A DNA stretch of 35,809 nt from a virus. The translations under genes and the position numbers were made by a program. Position 1 is the first letter of the stretch; the number at the start of each line of letters is the position of its first letter. The stretch is taken from the IMG/VR virus record IMGVR_UViG_3300023118_000019, positions 1 through 35,809 of that record. One strand, given 5' to 3'. Under the pieces are notes generated by a model. It did no database searches. It saw only the letters and a list, made by a program, of their open reading frames with translations, and was not told the DNA's origin. Below, piece by piece: positions 24,226-30,948 of this stretch.

Positions 24226-24260
24226 TGAAAAGAAAACGCCCCCTTAGAGTAAAAGGGGGC
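24226..24260 (-). terminator. Intrinsic terminator of the leftward lysis operon
   Basis: GCCCCCTT (24238-24245) and AAGGGGGC (24253-24260) pair perfectly around a 7-nt loop. On the minus strand the hairpin is followed by GTTTTCTTTTC. It ends the transcript that runs from 27391 to 24339. The next promoter starts 5 nt beyond. Confidence 0.88.
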
Positions 24261-24338
24261 ATTGGTGTCTTCTCTTATACTACCGCTACAATAATGGCCT
24301 TACGCACTGGCCATGAACGAGCGTGGTATTTTTCATTA

Positions 24339-24521
24339 TTAAGTATCGCTCGGAATAATGCAAGGCTTTTCAGCCCACGACTGAGGTGCTTCAGGTGGGT
24401 TAGGCATATCATCAAGCATAGCGGCATAGGCTCCATATTGAAAGAGAGCACGCTGAACGTACTCCCTTTCTTCATGCGTAGCCGGTCGCTCCATATCTTC
24501 GTTAAAAATAGGAGCTTCCAT
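24339..24521 (-). CDS. Small acidic hypothetical protein (60 aa)
   Basis: 60 residues, MEAPIFNEDMERPATHEERE, acidic and soluble. It starts 1 nt beyond the endolysin stop and ends before the operon terminator, so it is the last gene of the lysis transcript. Another frame over the same bases (24275-24526) lacks support. Function unknown. Confidence 0.55.
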   Translation of the reverse strand: MEAPIFNEDMERPATHEEREYVQRALFQYGAYAAMLDDMPNPPEAPQSWAEKPCIIPSDT

Positions 24522-24522
24522 A

Positions 24523-25485
24523 TCATTCAGCCCTTTGAATTACTTGGTTAGGGAAGATGATACCACGGTTTTGAATGCCGTTACGTTCAGCGAGGCGTTG
24601 AGTATATCCAGAATCACCGTAGAGACCCTTTGTACCAACGTACCATCCTTGACCTAAGCTAATGCCACCAAGCGTATCACCACGGCGTACAGTGTATGAG
24701 TTGCTTGTTGTATCACCACCAGTTGAACCGCCATTGCCTGGATTAGGCGTTGGAGTAGGCTGTGGTGCCGGCGTAACACTTACATAGATGTTCGGACGGT
24801 AGTAGCCGAGAATCGTGTCTTTGCTTACTGAAGCAAGATTGAAAGGATTACCAGCGTTCGGGTCTGAAGCGTATTGGTTTTGGCTAAAGAACTTGCCTTG
24901 GTAATACATCGCAACGTGGCCATACTGACCCATTCCGAAGATAGCCCAATCTCCATCCTTCATTCCTGATTGACCGGCAAACCACTTGAAACCTAATGGT
25001 TCGATTTGAGATTGCTGTTGAGCATATCCCTTAGCACCACCAGTCTTAGTGGCTACATATTTACCAGACAAAGCGAACATGTATTCTTTGAACGCTGCAA
25101 CACACTGAAGGCCATACCCTTCATTGAATCCTTTACCGTTAACGGCGTTGTAGAAAGCTGTTGGGCTTGATACATCGACATCGTAGTAAGCTAATGCACC
25201 GAGTTGAGGAATATCAGTTGGTTCACAACCACTATTACCATCCTGAGGCACGTTAGCACCGGTTATTCCACCGATAGATTCATCAAGGTTTGTCTTCAGC
25301 TCACAAAGAGCATTCTCTTGAGCTTCAGTATAGGTCGGAGTACTACCGTCAAAGGTAATAGTTCCGTCTTCGTTCTTAGTTCCGAATACTACAAAGCTTG
25401 CAAGTAGTAAAACACTTAGCAATACGACAATGAATGCCGCTCGACTTTGCAGTAAACCTCCGAGGTTACTTAGTGCTTTCTTCAT
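24523..25485 (-). CDS. Membrane-anchored CHAP-LysM endolysin
   Basis: 320 residues. A hydrophobic segment at 17-35 (AFIVVLLSVLLLASFVVFG) after a basic start would anchor it or act as a signal-arrest-release sequence. The CHAP amidase/peptidase domain is at about 95-235, with Cys128 in GLQCVAAF and His190 in GQYGHVAMY. A Pro/Thr/Gly linker (PAPQPTPTPNPG) leads to one LysM at about 263-318 (YTVRRGDTLGG). It would cut peptidoglycan and bind wall sugar chains. It overlaps the holin candidate by 20 nt, as lysis genes often do. Confidence 0.9.
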   Translation of the reverse strand: MKKALSNLGGLLQSRAAFIVVLLSVLLLASFVVFGTKNEDGTITFDGSTPTYTEAQENALCELKTNLDESIGGITGANVPQDGNSGCEPTDIPQLGALAYYDVDVSSPTAFYNAVNGKGFNEGYGLQCVAAFKEYMFALSGKYVATKTGGAKGYAQQQSQIEPLGFKWFAGQSGMKDGDWAIFGMGQYGHVAMYYQGKFFSQNQYASDPNAGNPFNLASVSKDTILGYYRPNIYVSVTPAPQPTPTPNPGNGGSTGGDTTSNSYTVRRGDTLGGISLGQGWYVGTKGLYGDSGYTQRLAERNGIQNRGIIFPNQVIQRAE

Positions 25486-25693
25486 CGCTGTTCCTATCCT
25501 GAATCTTCTTAACGGTATTACCTAAGAAGTAAAGGTTGATTGCACCAGAGAGCACGAGTAGTGATCCACTGAGCTGTTGGCCTAATGCTACAAATCCCCA
25601 AAGAGGGGCAAGACCGATGATGATAGTGGCTAAAAATGCCAATACACCAACGCCGATCGATAGCTGTTCTGTTAATGTTGCGTTTACTTTCAT
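25466..25693 (-). CDS. Holin (probable, two membrane spans)
   Basis: 75 residues. Two hydrophobic helices (about 11-33, IGVGVLAFLATIIIGLAPLW; and 37-58, GQQLSGSLLVLSGAINLYFL) with a charged C-terminus (KKIQDRNSDEESTK). Size, layout and the gene-end overlap with the endolysin are those of class II holins. A strong AGGAGG site and a private promoter precede it, fit for timed lysis. Confidence 0.75.
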   Translation of the reverse strand: MKVNATLTEQLSIGVGVLAFLATIIIGLAPLWGFVALGQQLSGSLLVLSGAINLYFLGNTVKKIQDRNSDEESTK

Positions 25694-25719
25694 GTTGACC
25701 TCCTAATATTGATACAACT

Positions 25720-25728
25720 ATTATAGCA
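25720..25728 (-). promoter_or_regulatory. Extended -10 promoter (TGCTATAAT) before the holin
   Basis: On the minus strand TGC then TATAAT (25725-25720), followed by a leader with AGGAGG before the ATG at 25693. It lies at the end of the preceding coding region. Confidence 0.65.
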
Positions 25729-25731
25729 TTA

Positions 25732-26064
25732 TCATTTTCGGCGGTAGATAAGAACCCATCCAATAGACTGCATAAGAATGACAGTGTTTGTAAGGAAAGA
25801 AGACCAGTTCTGAAGGCTTACAATACCCGGCGTATCAAGTCGAGTAATCTGATAGGTGATTGGTATGATTGAGAAAGCAACCGTAGACATAACCACAAGT
25901 ATGAGCGTAAGTGCAAGCTTCCAGTAATCACCATTAAATAGTCTTCGGTTATTTAGCTGACGGTTGAGCTCAGTCCACTGAATAGGTAAGACAAATATAA
26001 TAAGCAATAGAATAGCCGTTACCCTTGTTATAAGTGCATAGGCTACGAACAGATTGTATTCCAT
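25732..26064 (-). CDS. Three-span membrane protein (holin-like or antiholin candidate)
   Basis: 110 residues with three hydrophobic stretches: ALITRVTAILLLIIFVLPIQ, KLALTLILVVMSTVAFSIIP and FLTNTVILMQSIGWVLIY. It overlaps the upstream gene by 1 nt. Position in the lysis operon suggests a role at the membrane; class I holin topology fits, but no family was recognised. Confidence 0.62.
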   Translation of the reverse strand: MEYNLFVAYALITRVTAILLLIIFVLPIQWTELNRQLNNRRLFNGDYWKLALTLILVVMSTVAFSIIPITYQITRLDTPGIVSLQNWSSFLTNTVILMQSIGWVLIYRRK

Positions 26065-26276
26065 TACTTCTTCCTCCCATCAGCATGGCCTGAAGCGATA
26101 GCAATACGCATTACCACTCCGTTTTGTTTTAATAGTGCATTATACCTAGCAATAGTATCAGCTGACTGATTAAGAGAATCAGTAGCTTCCTTATAGATAG
26201 CACTAACCTGCTTGTCATTATACTTTGGCAAGAAAGTACGTTTGAGGTTTTCAATCATATCTTTAACCTTGTTCAT
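26064..26276 (-). CDS. Small helical hypothetical protein (70 aa)
   Basis: The start is taken at ATG 26276 (MNKVKDMIENLKRTFLPKYN) because it overlaps the previous stop and has GAAGGCGG upstream; a longer frame to 26453 is a shadow of the previous gene. Amphipathic helices with polar faces. Function unknown; it is part of the lysis cassette. Confidence 0.58.
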   Translation of the reverse strand: MNKVKDMIENLKRTFLPKYNDKQVSAIYKEATDSLNQSADTIARYNALLKQNGVVMRIAIASGHADGRKK

Positions 26277-26511
26277 TGGTTTCCGCCTTCTTTGAAATGA
26301 CAATCTTGCCTTCCATTCGCTGAATGCTTTCTTCAATATTCTTAATAGGTACAGCAATGCTATCACGAACCAATACAGCGTCAGCAGTTCGTTTATCTTT
26401 TTCAGCAAGCAATAGGCGTGATACAGCCACGAATCCAACAATAAGAATACCAACGAGTATACGCTCGATTGGCGTATCGCCTAAGATTGCTTTTAAGAAT
26501 TCCTCTAACAT
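26263..26511 (-). CDS. Single-span membrane protein with a charged tail
   Basis: 82 residues from ATG 26511, overlapping the previous stop (TAATG). One hydrophobic stretch (RILVGILIVGFVAVSRLLL) then a long charged helix (ESIQRMEGKIVISKKAET). The layout is like membrane anchors of Rz/spanin-like or hemolysin XhlA-type phage proteins. Identity uncertain. Confidence 0.58.
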   Translation of the reverse strand: MLEEFLKAILGDTPIERILVGILIVGFVAVSRLLLAEKDKRTADAVLVRDSIAVPIKNIEESIQRMEGKIVISKKAETNEQG

Positions 26512-27026
26512 TAGTTGCACACCCTTCCCGTTAAACCACCACAAGTTGGAATAGACTTCCAGAACTTATCTGTTGCTTTTTTACTTTGAAACAAACCCAA
26601 ATCCTCATTGAAACGAAGACTCACTTCGGCTGATTGACCTGGCTCTCCTTTGAGTGAGAGTAAGTAATCGTTTTCAGTTCCCTTGTTACCAAGCGTCAAC
26701 CATATTTCATAACTGCTTTTACCTTGAACGGGTACTTGTTCAACGACAGTATGAGTAGTCTCGGTTTCTTTTTGGACAACTGTTGTAGTTGATTTTGAGT
26801 CCTTACCTTTTAAAGATTCAATCCACTCCCTCTCACTTCCAACAAAACCTTGTTTAAGAGCTACATCGTAAGCACTGAGGCCATTACCTTTAACCGCATA
26901 TTGATTAATGACTTGCTGATTTTGGTTAAAGATATTGCGGTCTGACATCATAATTGCCATAAAGACTAATACAACGATTATAACTAACCATGTAAATATG
27001 AATAGAAACTTCCAGAGCTTGCTCAT
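26511..27026 (-). CDS. Membrane-anchored protein with two phage-type GxSAYE repeats
   Basis: 171 residues. N-terminal anchor at about 6-28 (KFLFIFTWLVIIVVLVFMAI). Two like motifs follow: KGNGLSAYDVALKQGFVGSE..WIESLKG at about 46-73, and QGKSSYEIWLTLGNKGTEND..LLSLKG at about 99-127. The GxSAYExAxxxGFxGxxxxWLxSLKG motif is common in phage tail and surface proteins. Here it is joined to a membrane anchor, so it may display these repeats on the cell. Two Cys lie near the end. Confidence 0.65.
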   Translation of the reverse strand: MSKLWKFLFIFTWLVIIVVLVFMAIMMSDRNIFNQNQQVINQYAVKGNGLSAYDVALKQGFVGSEREWIESLKGKDSKSTTTVVQKETETTHTVVEQVPVQGKSSYEIWLTLGNKGTENDYLLSLKGEPGQSAEVSLRFNEDLGLFQSKKATDKFWKSIPTCGGLTGRVCN

Positions 27027-27391
27027 GTTCGTGCCTTTACGAGTACAGGTATATTTGCATTAGCGGTGATGACGTTAGCCCTGAAGCCGGTTGCAGTCTT
27101 AGCAATGAAGGCAACTTCGAGAACAGTTACCCATGAACTACTCACGTACTCCTGAATCTTAACAATACGATCATCAAGGCAAAGGTTACGGTGATTGCTT
27201 CCATTACTGCAGTCAACAGTACAAGCTTGAGTATCATCACTGAATACGCCTTGAGATGTACGGCGAACAGATGAATTAGTGTCTAACTGACCAGAAACAA
27301 CAAACTCAAACTCGTTATATGCGGCACCTAAAGTGACTTCAATATCACTATCTTGCTCATCAAATGTTACATATCCTGCTGTTGCTGTCAT
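27023..27391 (-). CDS. Hypothetical beta-rich protein, first gene of the leftward operon
   Basis: 122 residues from ATG 27391 (MTATAGYVTFDEQDSDIEVT), chosen for its AAGGAG site; a longer frame to 27412 runs into the promoter. Beta-rich, with two Cys pairs (ACTVDCSNG, NLCLDDR). Could be a surface or virion protein. Function unknown. Confidence 0.6.
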   Translation of the reverse strand: MTATAGYVTFDEQDSDIEVTLGAAYNEFEFVVSGQLDTNSSVRRTSQGVFSDDTQACTVDCSNGSNHRNLCLDDRIVKIQEYVSSSWVTVLEVAFIAKTATGFRANVITANANIPVLVKART

Positions 27392-27410
27392 ACTGCTTCT
27401 CCTTATTCTC

Positions 27411-27419
27411 ATTATAACA
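27411..27419 (-). promoter_or_regulatory. Extended -10 promoter (TGTTATAAT) of the leftward operon
   Basis: On the minus strand TGT then TATAAT (27416-27411), then GAGAATAAGGAGAAGCAGT and the ATG at 27391. It can drive the genes from 27391 to 24339. Confidence 0.7.
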
Positions 27420-27450
27420 AATAGGTATCTTTAAGAGACCCCTTTTCCGT

Positions 27451-27462
27451 GCTGTTAACAGC
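27451..27462. promoter_or_regulatory. Perfect 12-bp palindrome (operator candidate)
   Basis: GCTGTTAACAGC is fully self-complementary and sits about 35 bp upstream of the leftward promoter. Palindromes of this size are usual binding sites for dimeric regulators. No second copy was noticed. Confidence 0.4.
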
Positions 27463-27751
27463 CGGGGAGTTAGATCAATAAAGCATTCCCTGAATAAGTA
27501 GCGGAACGAGCTTTTCTTATTTACGTCTATTTGTACTTAAGGGGCGATAAAACCTATTCAATTATTGACTCTCCTCTGGTAACAGTGGGAGATAAAAGAG
27601 AGATATAACTTTCCTTATTTGTACGAGACTATTTTTAAGGTTCATTGTATTCAGTACAAAGCAAGGTTTACGGTACCCTAAAACGCTGAGTGTATTTATT
27701 GGCTGCTTTATAGATACGCCAAAAGCTATACACAAGGACTCCCCATATCTA

Positions 27752-27780
27752 TTGCATAGGAAAGTATCACCTGATATAAT
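27752..27780 (+). promoter_or_regulatory. Promoter TTGCAT-17-TATAAT
   Basis: TTGCAT at 27752-27757 and TATAAT at 27775-27780 with the ideal 17-bp spacer. The only thing downstream is a 40-nt transcript ending at a terminator. Confidence 0.7.
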
Positions 27781-27786
27781 AACAGA

Positions 27787-27828
27787 TGAATACGGACAAC
27801 GAACTAAGGCTTTATGAGAGCCTTTTTT
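27787..27828 (+). ncRNA. Very short promoter-terminator transcript
   Basis: From the predicted start at 27787 to the end of the T-run is about 42 nt. It contains TGAATACGGAC and then the terminator hairpin. It may be a tiny RNA, or a promoter whose transcripts are stopped unless antitermination occurs. Confidence 0.4.
27806..27828 (+). terminator. Intrinsic terminator
   Basis: AAGGCT (27806-27811) pairs with AGCCTT (27819-27824) around a 7-nt loop; the T-run (TTTTTT) begins within the right arm and runs to 27828. Confidence 0.75.
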
Positions 27829-27944
27829 CAATGCCTAATTTTCTTATACCCCAAGTCTGTGAATACGGACTCGGTACTTCTGACTATAACACGCTTATCA
27901 TTTAGGGCACAAGTTGGATTGATAGCGTCTGTGGATTCATTGTG

Positions 27945-28097
27945 TACAAACAAAAAGAATATCAGATTGAAGAGTGTGTAGCCCTATGTCTGATATTCTT
28001 TGTGAGCGTGAGGCTGGAATGGTCAACAACTTGGTGAACCTAATCTTAAACACTACTAATATTTAGATAGGTTCGAAGAGTTAAACACCTCACGCCT
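27945..28097 (-). ncRNA. Candidate leftward structured RNA with terminator
   Basis: The minus strand has TGCTATAAT (28112-28104) and a start at A28097. The RNA begins AGGCGTGAGG, which pairs with CCTCACGC near 28005-28013. Inside, GAACCTA pairs with TAGGTTC around 28030-28074. It ends with a 13-bp perfect stem, AAAGAATATCAGA and TCTGATATTCTTT (plus-strand arms 27954-27966 and 27989-28001) with a 22-nt loop, followed on the minus strand by TTGTTTG. The single-stranded part between stems holds TTGTTGACCATTCC, fully complementary to a 14-nt stretch at 32598-32611. Confidence 0.6.
27946..28001 (-). terminator. Long-stem terminator of the leftward RNA
   Basis: Perfect 13-bp inverted repeat (arms 27954-27966 and 27989-28001); on the minus strand the stem ends in CTTTTTGTTTG. 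The 22-nt loop is larger than usual, so the hairpin may have a second role. Confidence 0.6.
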
Positions 28098-28103
28098 AAA
28101 ACG

Positions 28104-28112
28104 ATTATAGCA
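28104..28112 (-). promoter_or_regulatory. Extended -10 promoter (TGCTATAAT) of the leftward RNA
   Basis: TATAAT at 28109-28104 on the minus strand with TG two bases before it. It is back to back with the recT promoter at 28129-28157, only 17 bp away, so one bound protein could control both. Confidence 0.6.
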
Positions 28113-28128
28113 CGAGCATATTTCATGG

Positions 28129-28157
28129 TTGCAAAAGTCTTATAGCTGTAGTACAAT
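28129..28157 (+). promoter_or_regulatory. Promoter TTGCAA-17-TACAAT for recT (TAGCTGTAGTACAAT family)
   Basis: TTGCAA at 28129-28134, 17-bp spacer, TACAAT at 28152-28157. Shares the 15-mer TAGCTGTAGTACAAT with the promoters at 21843 and 32554. AAGGAATGG follows 13 nt after the -10, as at 32596. Confidence 0.8.
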
Positions 28158-28181
28158 AGATACATAACGAAAGGAATGGTT

Positions 28182-28853
28182 ATGACACAAAATACAGAGG
28201 CAGACGCTAAGAAAGCTAATGCTCAAAAAACAGTCAGTATTTATAAGGAAGTAGTACCGCTAACGGTTGGAATGCTTTCTGAAAATACTCGTGCAAGCAA
28301 AGAGAATATGATTAAGACTATTCACAAGTCTGTTCTAGGGCTCGATAAGCAAGGTCAGTTACGACCGATTGCTGACCTTAAGCTATTCATGGCTCAAGCG
28401 AGTCAGTACGGCCTCAACCCATTTAAGAAGGAAATCTACGCTACGTATATGTGGGATAGCGTTAAGGGCGAAGCTCTTACGCCAATCGTTTCTATTCATG
28501 GCCTCCGTAAGCTTGCTCGCCAAGGTGGTGTTTACACTCACACCGGTGCTGCTGAAGTCACAATGAGTGAGGATGGTAAAGATATTGTTAGTGCCACCGT
28601 TCCTGTATATGGCCAATACGATAAGTCTCAAGCACCTGTTGAAGTAACTCGCTATACTGCGATGTTTGAAGAGTTCGCTAAGACTAACAAAGACGGCAAG
28701 CTCACAAGCACTTGGGGTAAAATGCCAAGAGTCATGATTATCAAGTGTGCTGAAGCAAACGCTATTCGCCAAGGATTTGATATTAGTGGTATCTACATTG
28801 AAGAAGAAATCGCTAGTACTAACATCATTGAAGGTGAAGAGGTAACTGAATAA
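28182..28853 (+). CDS. recT: RecT/Bet-family single-strand annealing protein
   Basis: 223 residues from ATG 28182, with AAGGA 6 nt upstream; ATG 28176 directly touches the AAGGA and is less likely. The Bet-type blocks are clear: SQYGLNPFKKEIYATYMWD, VSIHGLRKLARQGG, and WGKMPRVMIIKCAEANAIRQ with GIYIEEE at the end. Bet/RecT proteins coat single strands and anneal them to complementary DNA, working with a partner exonuclease. The next gene overlaps the stop by 1 nt and carries the nuclease. It may also serve replication, since no replication gene was found. Confidence 0.92.
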   Translation: MTQNTEADAKKANAQKTVSIYKEVVPLTVGMLSENTRASKENMIKTIHKSVLGLDKQGQLRPIADLKLFMAQASQYGLNPFKKEIYATYMWDSVKGEALTPIVSIHGLRKLARQGGVYTHTGAAEVTMSEDGKDIVSATVPVYGQYDKSQAPVEVTRYTAMFEEFAKTNKDGKLTSTWGKMPRVMIIKCAEANAIRQGFDISGIYIEEEIASTNIIEGEEVTE

Positions 28854-30940
28854 TGGCACGTATCGATCACCTGAGCTATTCAGCCATCATTACCTTCCTA
28901 CGCAATCAAGTCGAGTTCCAGAAGCGATATATTGCTAAAGTATACGACAACGCAAAATCACCGGCTATGGTGGTAGGTACAGCTTTTCACAAGGCTATGG
29001 AAGATTACTACCGTCCTGGCACTGAAGTAAGTATGCACGAAGCTATTGAAGCCGGTCTCGCAGTCATCAATAATACAAGTGATTACGAGATGGATTATGG
29101 CAAAACTGGTAGCCGTCAGACCATGATTAAAGAATACACGAACCTCGTTAACAAGTACTTCGAAGAAGCTGAAACATACAATGTTATCGAAGTTGAGAAG
29201 CGTATGGAACACACCATTAATAACGTGCCGATGGTTGGTGTATCTGACCTTATCGTTCGGAACGAAGACACCGGCATGCTTCAAGTGAAGGACTACAAAA
29301 CAGTAATGTCTTACTCATGCCCTACCACTGACCCAAGCGACCCTGAGTACACCGAGAACTATAAGTACCTCCTTCAGGGATATATTTACTTGGCACTTGC
29401 CGAGAAAGAATACAAAGAAGAGGTCGAGTCAGTTTCATTTATCGAAGTGAAGAAGAGTATTAACCGTGATGGCACTCCTCAGGTTCGTGAGTTTGAATAT
29501 GACCGCCAAAGCCTGCTCGAGTTCGCTAACGTAGCCCACAAGATTATCACCAACGTATTCTCATACGTGAATGATGACAATGCAAAGTTCTTCCCTAACC
29601 CAAGCGACTACATCAATGGGCTCGAATCAATGCAAGTTGTTTCGAATATGGAAGAAGGTTTCGATGAAGCTAAAATCCGCCGGAAGATTAAGAGTGGTGA
29701 AAAGTTTGCTCCTCGAAACATCACGGTTGATATTGGTGAAGACACTGGTACAAGCGAAGAGTTAATCCTTCGTAAGTTCATGGAGTTCGGTATCGGTGGT
29801 ATTAGCGGCAAGAGCTACGAAGGTGCCTCAGTCATCCGTTATACATTCAAACCTAATCGTGGCGTATCAATGGGATCTATTGCGAAACGTTCAGATGACA
29901 TCGCTATTGCACTGCAGGCTAAGTCAGTCCGTATCGAAGCACCTATCTTTGGTACTGACTTGGTAGGTGTTGAGGTTCCAAACCCTAACCGCCGTAAGAT
30001 TGATTTGAGTGATGAGAAGCACTTGAAGCCTGGCACAACGCTCATTCCTATCGGTGAAGACATCTTTGGTAAAGTTCACTATGGTGATATTACTAAAATG
30101 CCTCACCTCCTTATTGCCGGTCAGACTGGTTCCGGTAAGTCAGTTATGCTTAACGTTATCCTGCACTCACTTACTCAACAGCTATCACCAAAAGAGCTTC
30201 AGCTAGTATTGATTGACCCTAAGCAGGTTGAGCTCGCTATGTTTGAAGATGTACCTCACCTATACCGTCCTATCGTTACTGATACGGTACGGGCTACTCA
30301 GGTGCTTGATGAAATGGTTCAGCTTATGGAGAGGCGTTACGAGATACTCCGTGAAGCTAAGGTTCGAAGCATTGATGATTACAAAGGTGAAATGCCACGA
30401 ATTATCGTAGTGATCGATGAGTTCGCCGACCTAATTATGATGGCCGACAATAAGAAGCAGAACTTTGAAATCAATTCAGTTGAGCTTGCAAAGGCAATCA
30501 TTCGCTTCAGTCAGAACAACGCTGACCTGAATCAAATCGACCTTGACCTGCTGACTGCTACGATTCCTAAGGGAGACAAAGCTTCAGCTGAAAAGAAGAA
30601 AGAAGATAAGGCTGTACTCAAAGAGCTCAAGAGCATGATTCTATCTGCTGCAGAAAGCGACACACCACCGGCTGAACATTCAATCATCCGTATCGCTCAG
30701 AAGGCTCGTGCCGTGGGTATTCACCTTGTACTTGCCACTCAGCGACCAAGTGCAGACGTTGTAACGGGATTGATTAAAGCTAACATCCCTACGAAGATTG
30801 CCTTCGCAGTAACGACATCAATGAACAGTCGTATCATCCTTGATGAGACTGGTGCAGAGCAACTCACGGGCTATGGAGATATGCTGTATCTCGACCCAAG
30901 TGCACGACATTTAGAACGCCTTCAAGGGCTATATAAGTAG
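28853..30940 (+). CDS. PD-(D/E)XK exonuclease fused to an FtsK-type DNA translocase
   Basis: 695 residues. Residues 1-250 are a RecB-type nuclease: His46 in VGTAFHKAMEDYY, Asp132 in MVGVSDLI, Asp147 and Lys149 in LQVKDYKT, and Gln175/Tyr179 in LLQGYIYLAL. No four-Cys Fe-S cluster is present, unlike Cas4. Residues about 290-390 match the FtsK alpha domain (VIRYTFKPNRGVSMGSIAKR, VRIEAPIFGTDLVGVEVPN). Residues 415-690 are the beta motor: Walker A GQTGSGKS at 423-430, Walker B IIVVIDEFAD with Asp522/Glu523, then HLVLATQRPSADVVTGLIKA. About 80 extra residues separate Walker B from AQKARAVGIHL. No gamma domain. It probably moves along DNA while resecting ends for RecT. The fusion is unusual. Confidence 0.9.
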   Translation: MARIDHLSYSAIITFLRNQVEFQKRYIAKVYDNAKSPAMVVGTAFHKAMEDYYRPGTEVSMHEAIEAGLAVINNTSDYEMDYGKTGSRQTMIKEYTNLVNKYFEEAETYNVIEVEKRMEHTINNVPMVGVSDLIVRNEDTGMLQVKDYKTVMSYSCPTTDPSDPEYTENYKYLLQGYIYLALAEKEYKEEVESVSFIEVKKSINRDGTPQVREFEYDRQSLLEFANVAHKIITNVFSYVNDDNAKFFPNPSDYINGLESMQVVSNMEEGFDEAKIRRKIKSGEKFAPRNITVDIGEDTGTSEELILRKFMEFGIGGISGKSYEGASVIRYTFKPNRGVSMGSIAKRSDDIAIALQAKSVRIEAPIFGTDLVGVEVPNPNRRKIDLSDEKHLKPGTTLIPIGEDIFGKVHYGDITKMPHLLIAGQTGSGKSVMLNVILHSLTQQLSPKELQLVLIDPKQVELAMFEDVPHLYRPIVTDTVRATQVLDEMVQLMERRYEILREAKVRSIDDYKGEMPRIIVVIDEFADLIMMADNKKQNFEINSVELAKAIIRFSQNNADLNQIDLDLLTATIPKGDKASAEKKKEDKAVLKELKSMILSAAESDTPPAEHSIIRIAQKARAVGIHLVLATQRPSADVVTGLIKANIPTKIAFAVTTSMNSRIILDETGAEQLTGYGDMLYLDPSARHLERLQGLYK

Positions 30941-30948
30941 GGGGATTT

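Larger units (their letters stand above)
27420..28128. other. Non-coding control region between divergent blocks
   Basis: About 700 bp without a credible gene. A frame at 27562-27831 on the minus strand lacks a ribosome site and starts inside a terminator. Visible signals: a 12-bp perfect palindrome GCTGTTAACAGC at 27451-27462; a promoter with a terminator 26 nt beyond (27752-27828); an 11-bp direct repeat TGAATACGGAC at 27787-27797 and 27860-27870; and a leftward structured RNA (28097-27945). The region lies where the two transcription directions split, the usual place for switch elements or an origin; neither was proven. Confidence 0.6.

Noticed and set aside
24225-24551. 108-residue frame on the plus strand opposite the end of the lysis operon
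   Set aside because: It covers a terminator hairpin and runs opposite to well-supported genes; no ribosome site or known motif.
27562-27831. 89-residue frame on the minus strand in the non-coding gap
   Set aside because: No ribosome site, the start lies inside a plus-strand terminator, and the protein has no recognisable features.
28030-28085. tRNA-like GGTTCGAAG in the control region
   Set aside because: No cloverleaf with acceptor and anticodon stems; the bases instead pair as the inner stem of the leftward RNA.
28853-29620. Cas4 identity for the nuclease domain
   Set aside because: Cas4 has four Cys for an Fe-S cluster; only one Cys is present in this region (Cys156). No CRISPR array or cas gene was found in the window.
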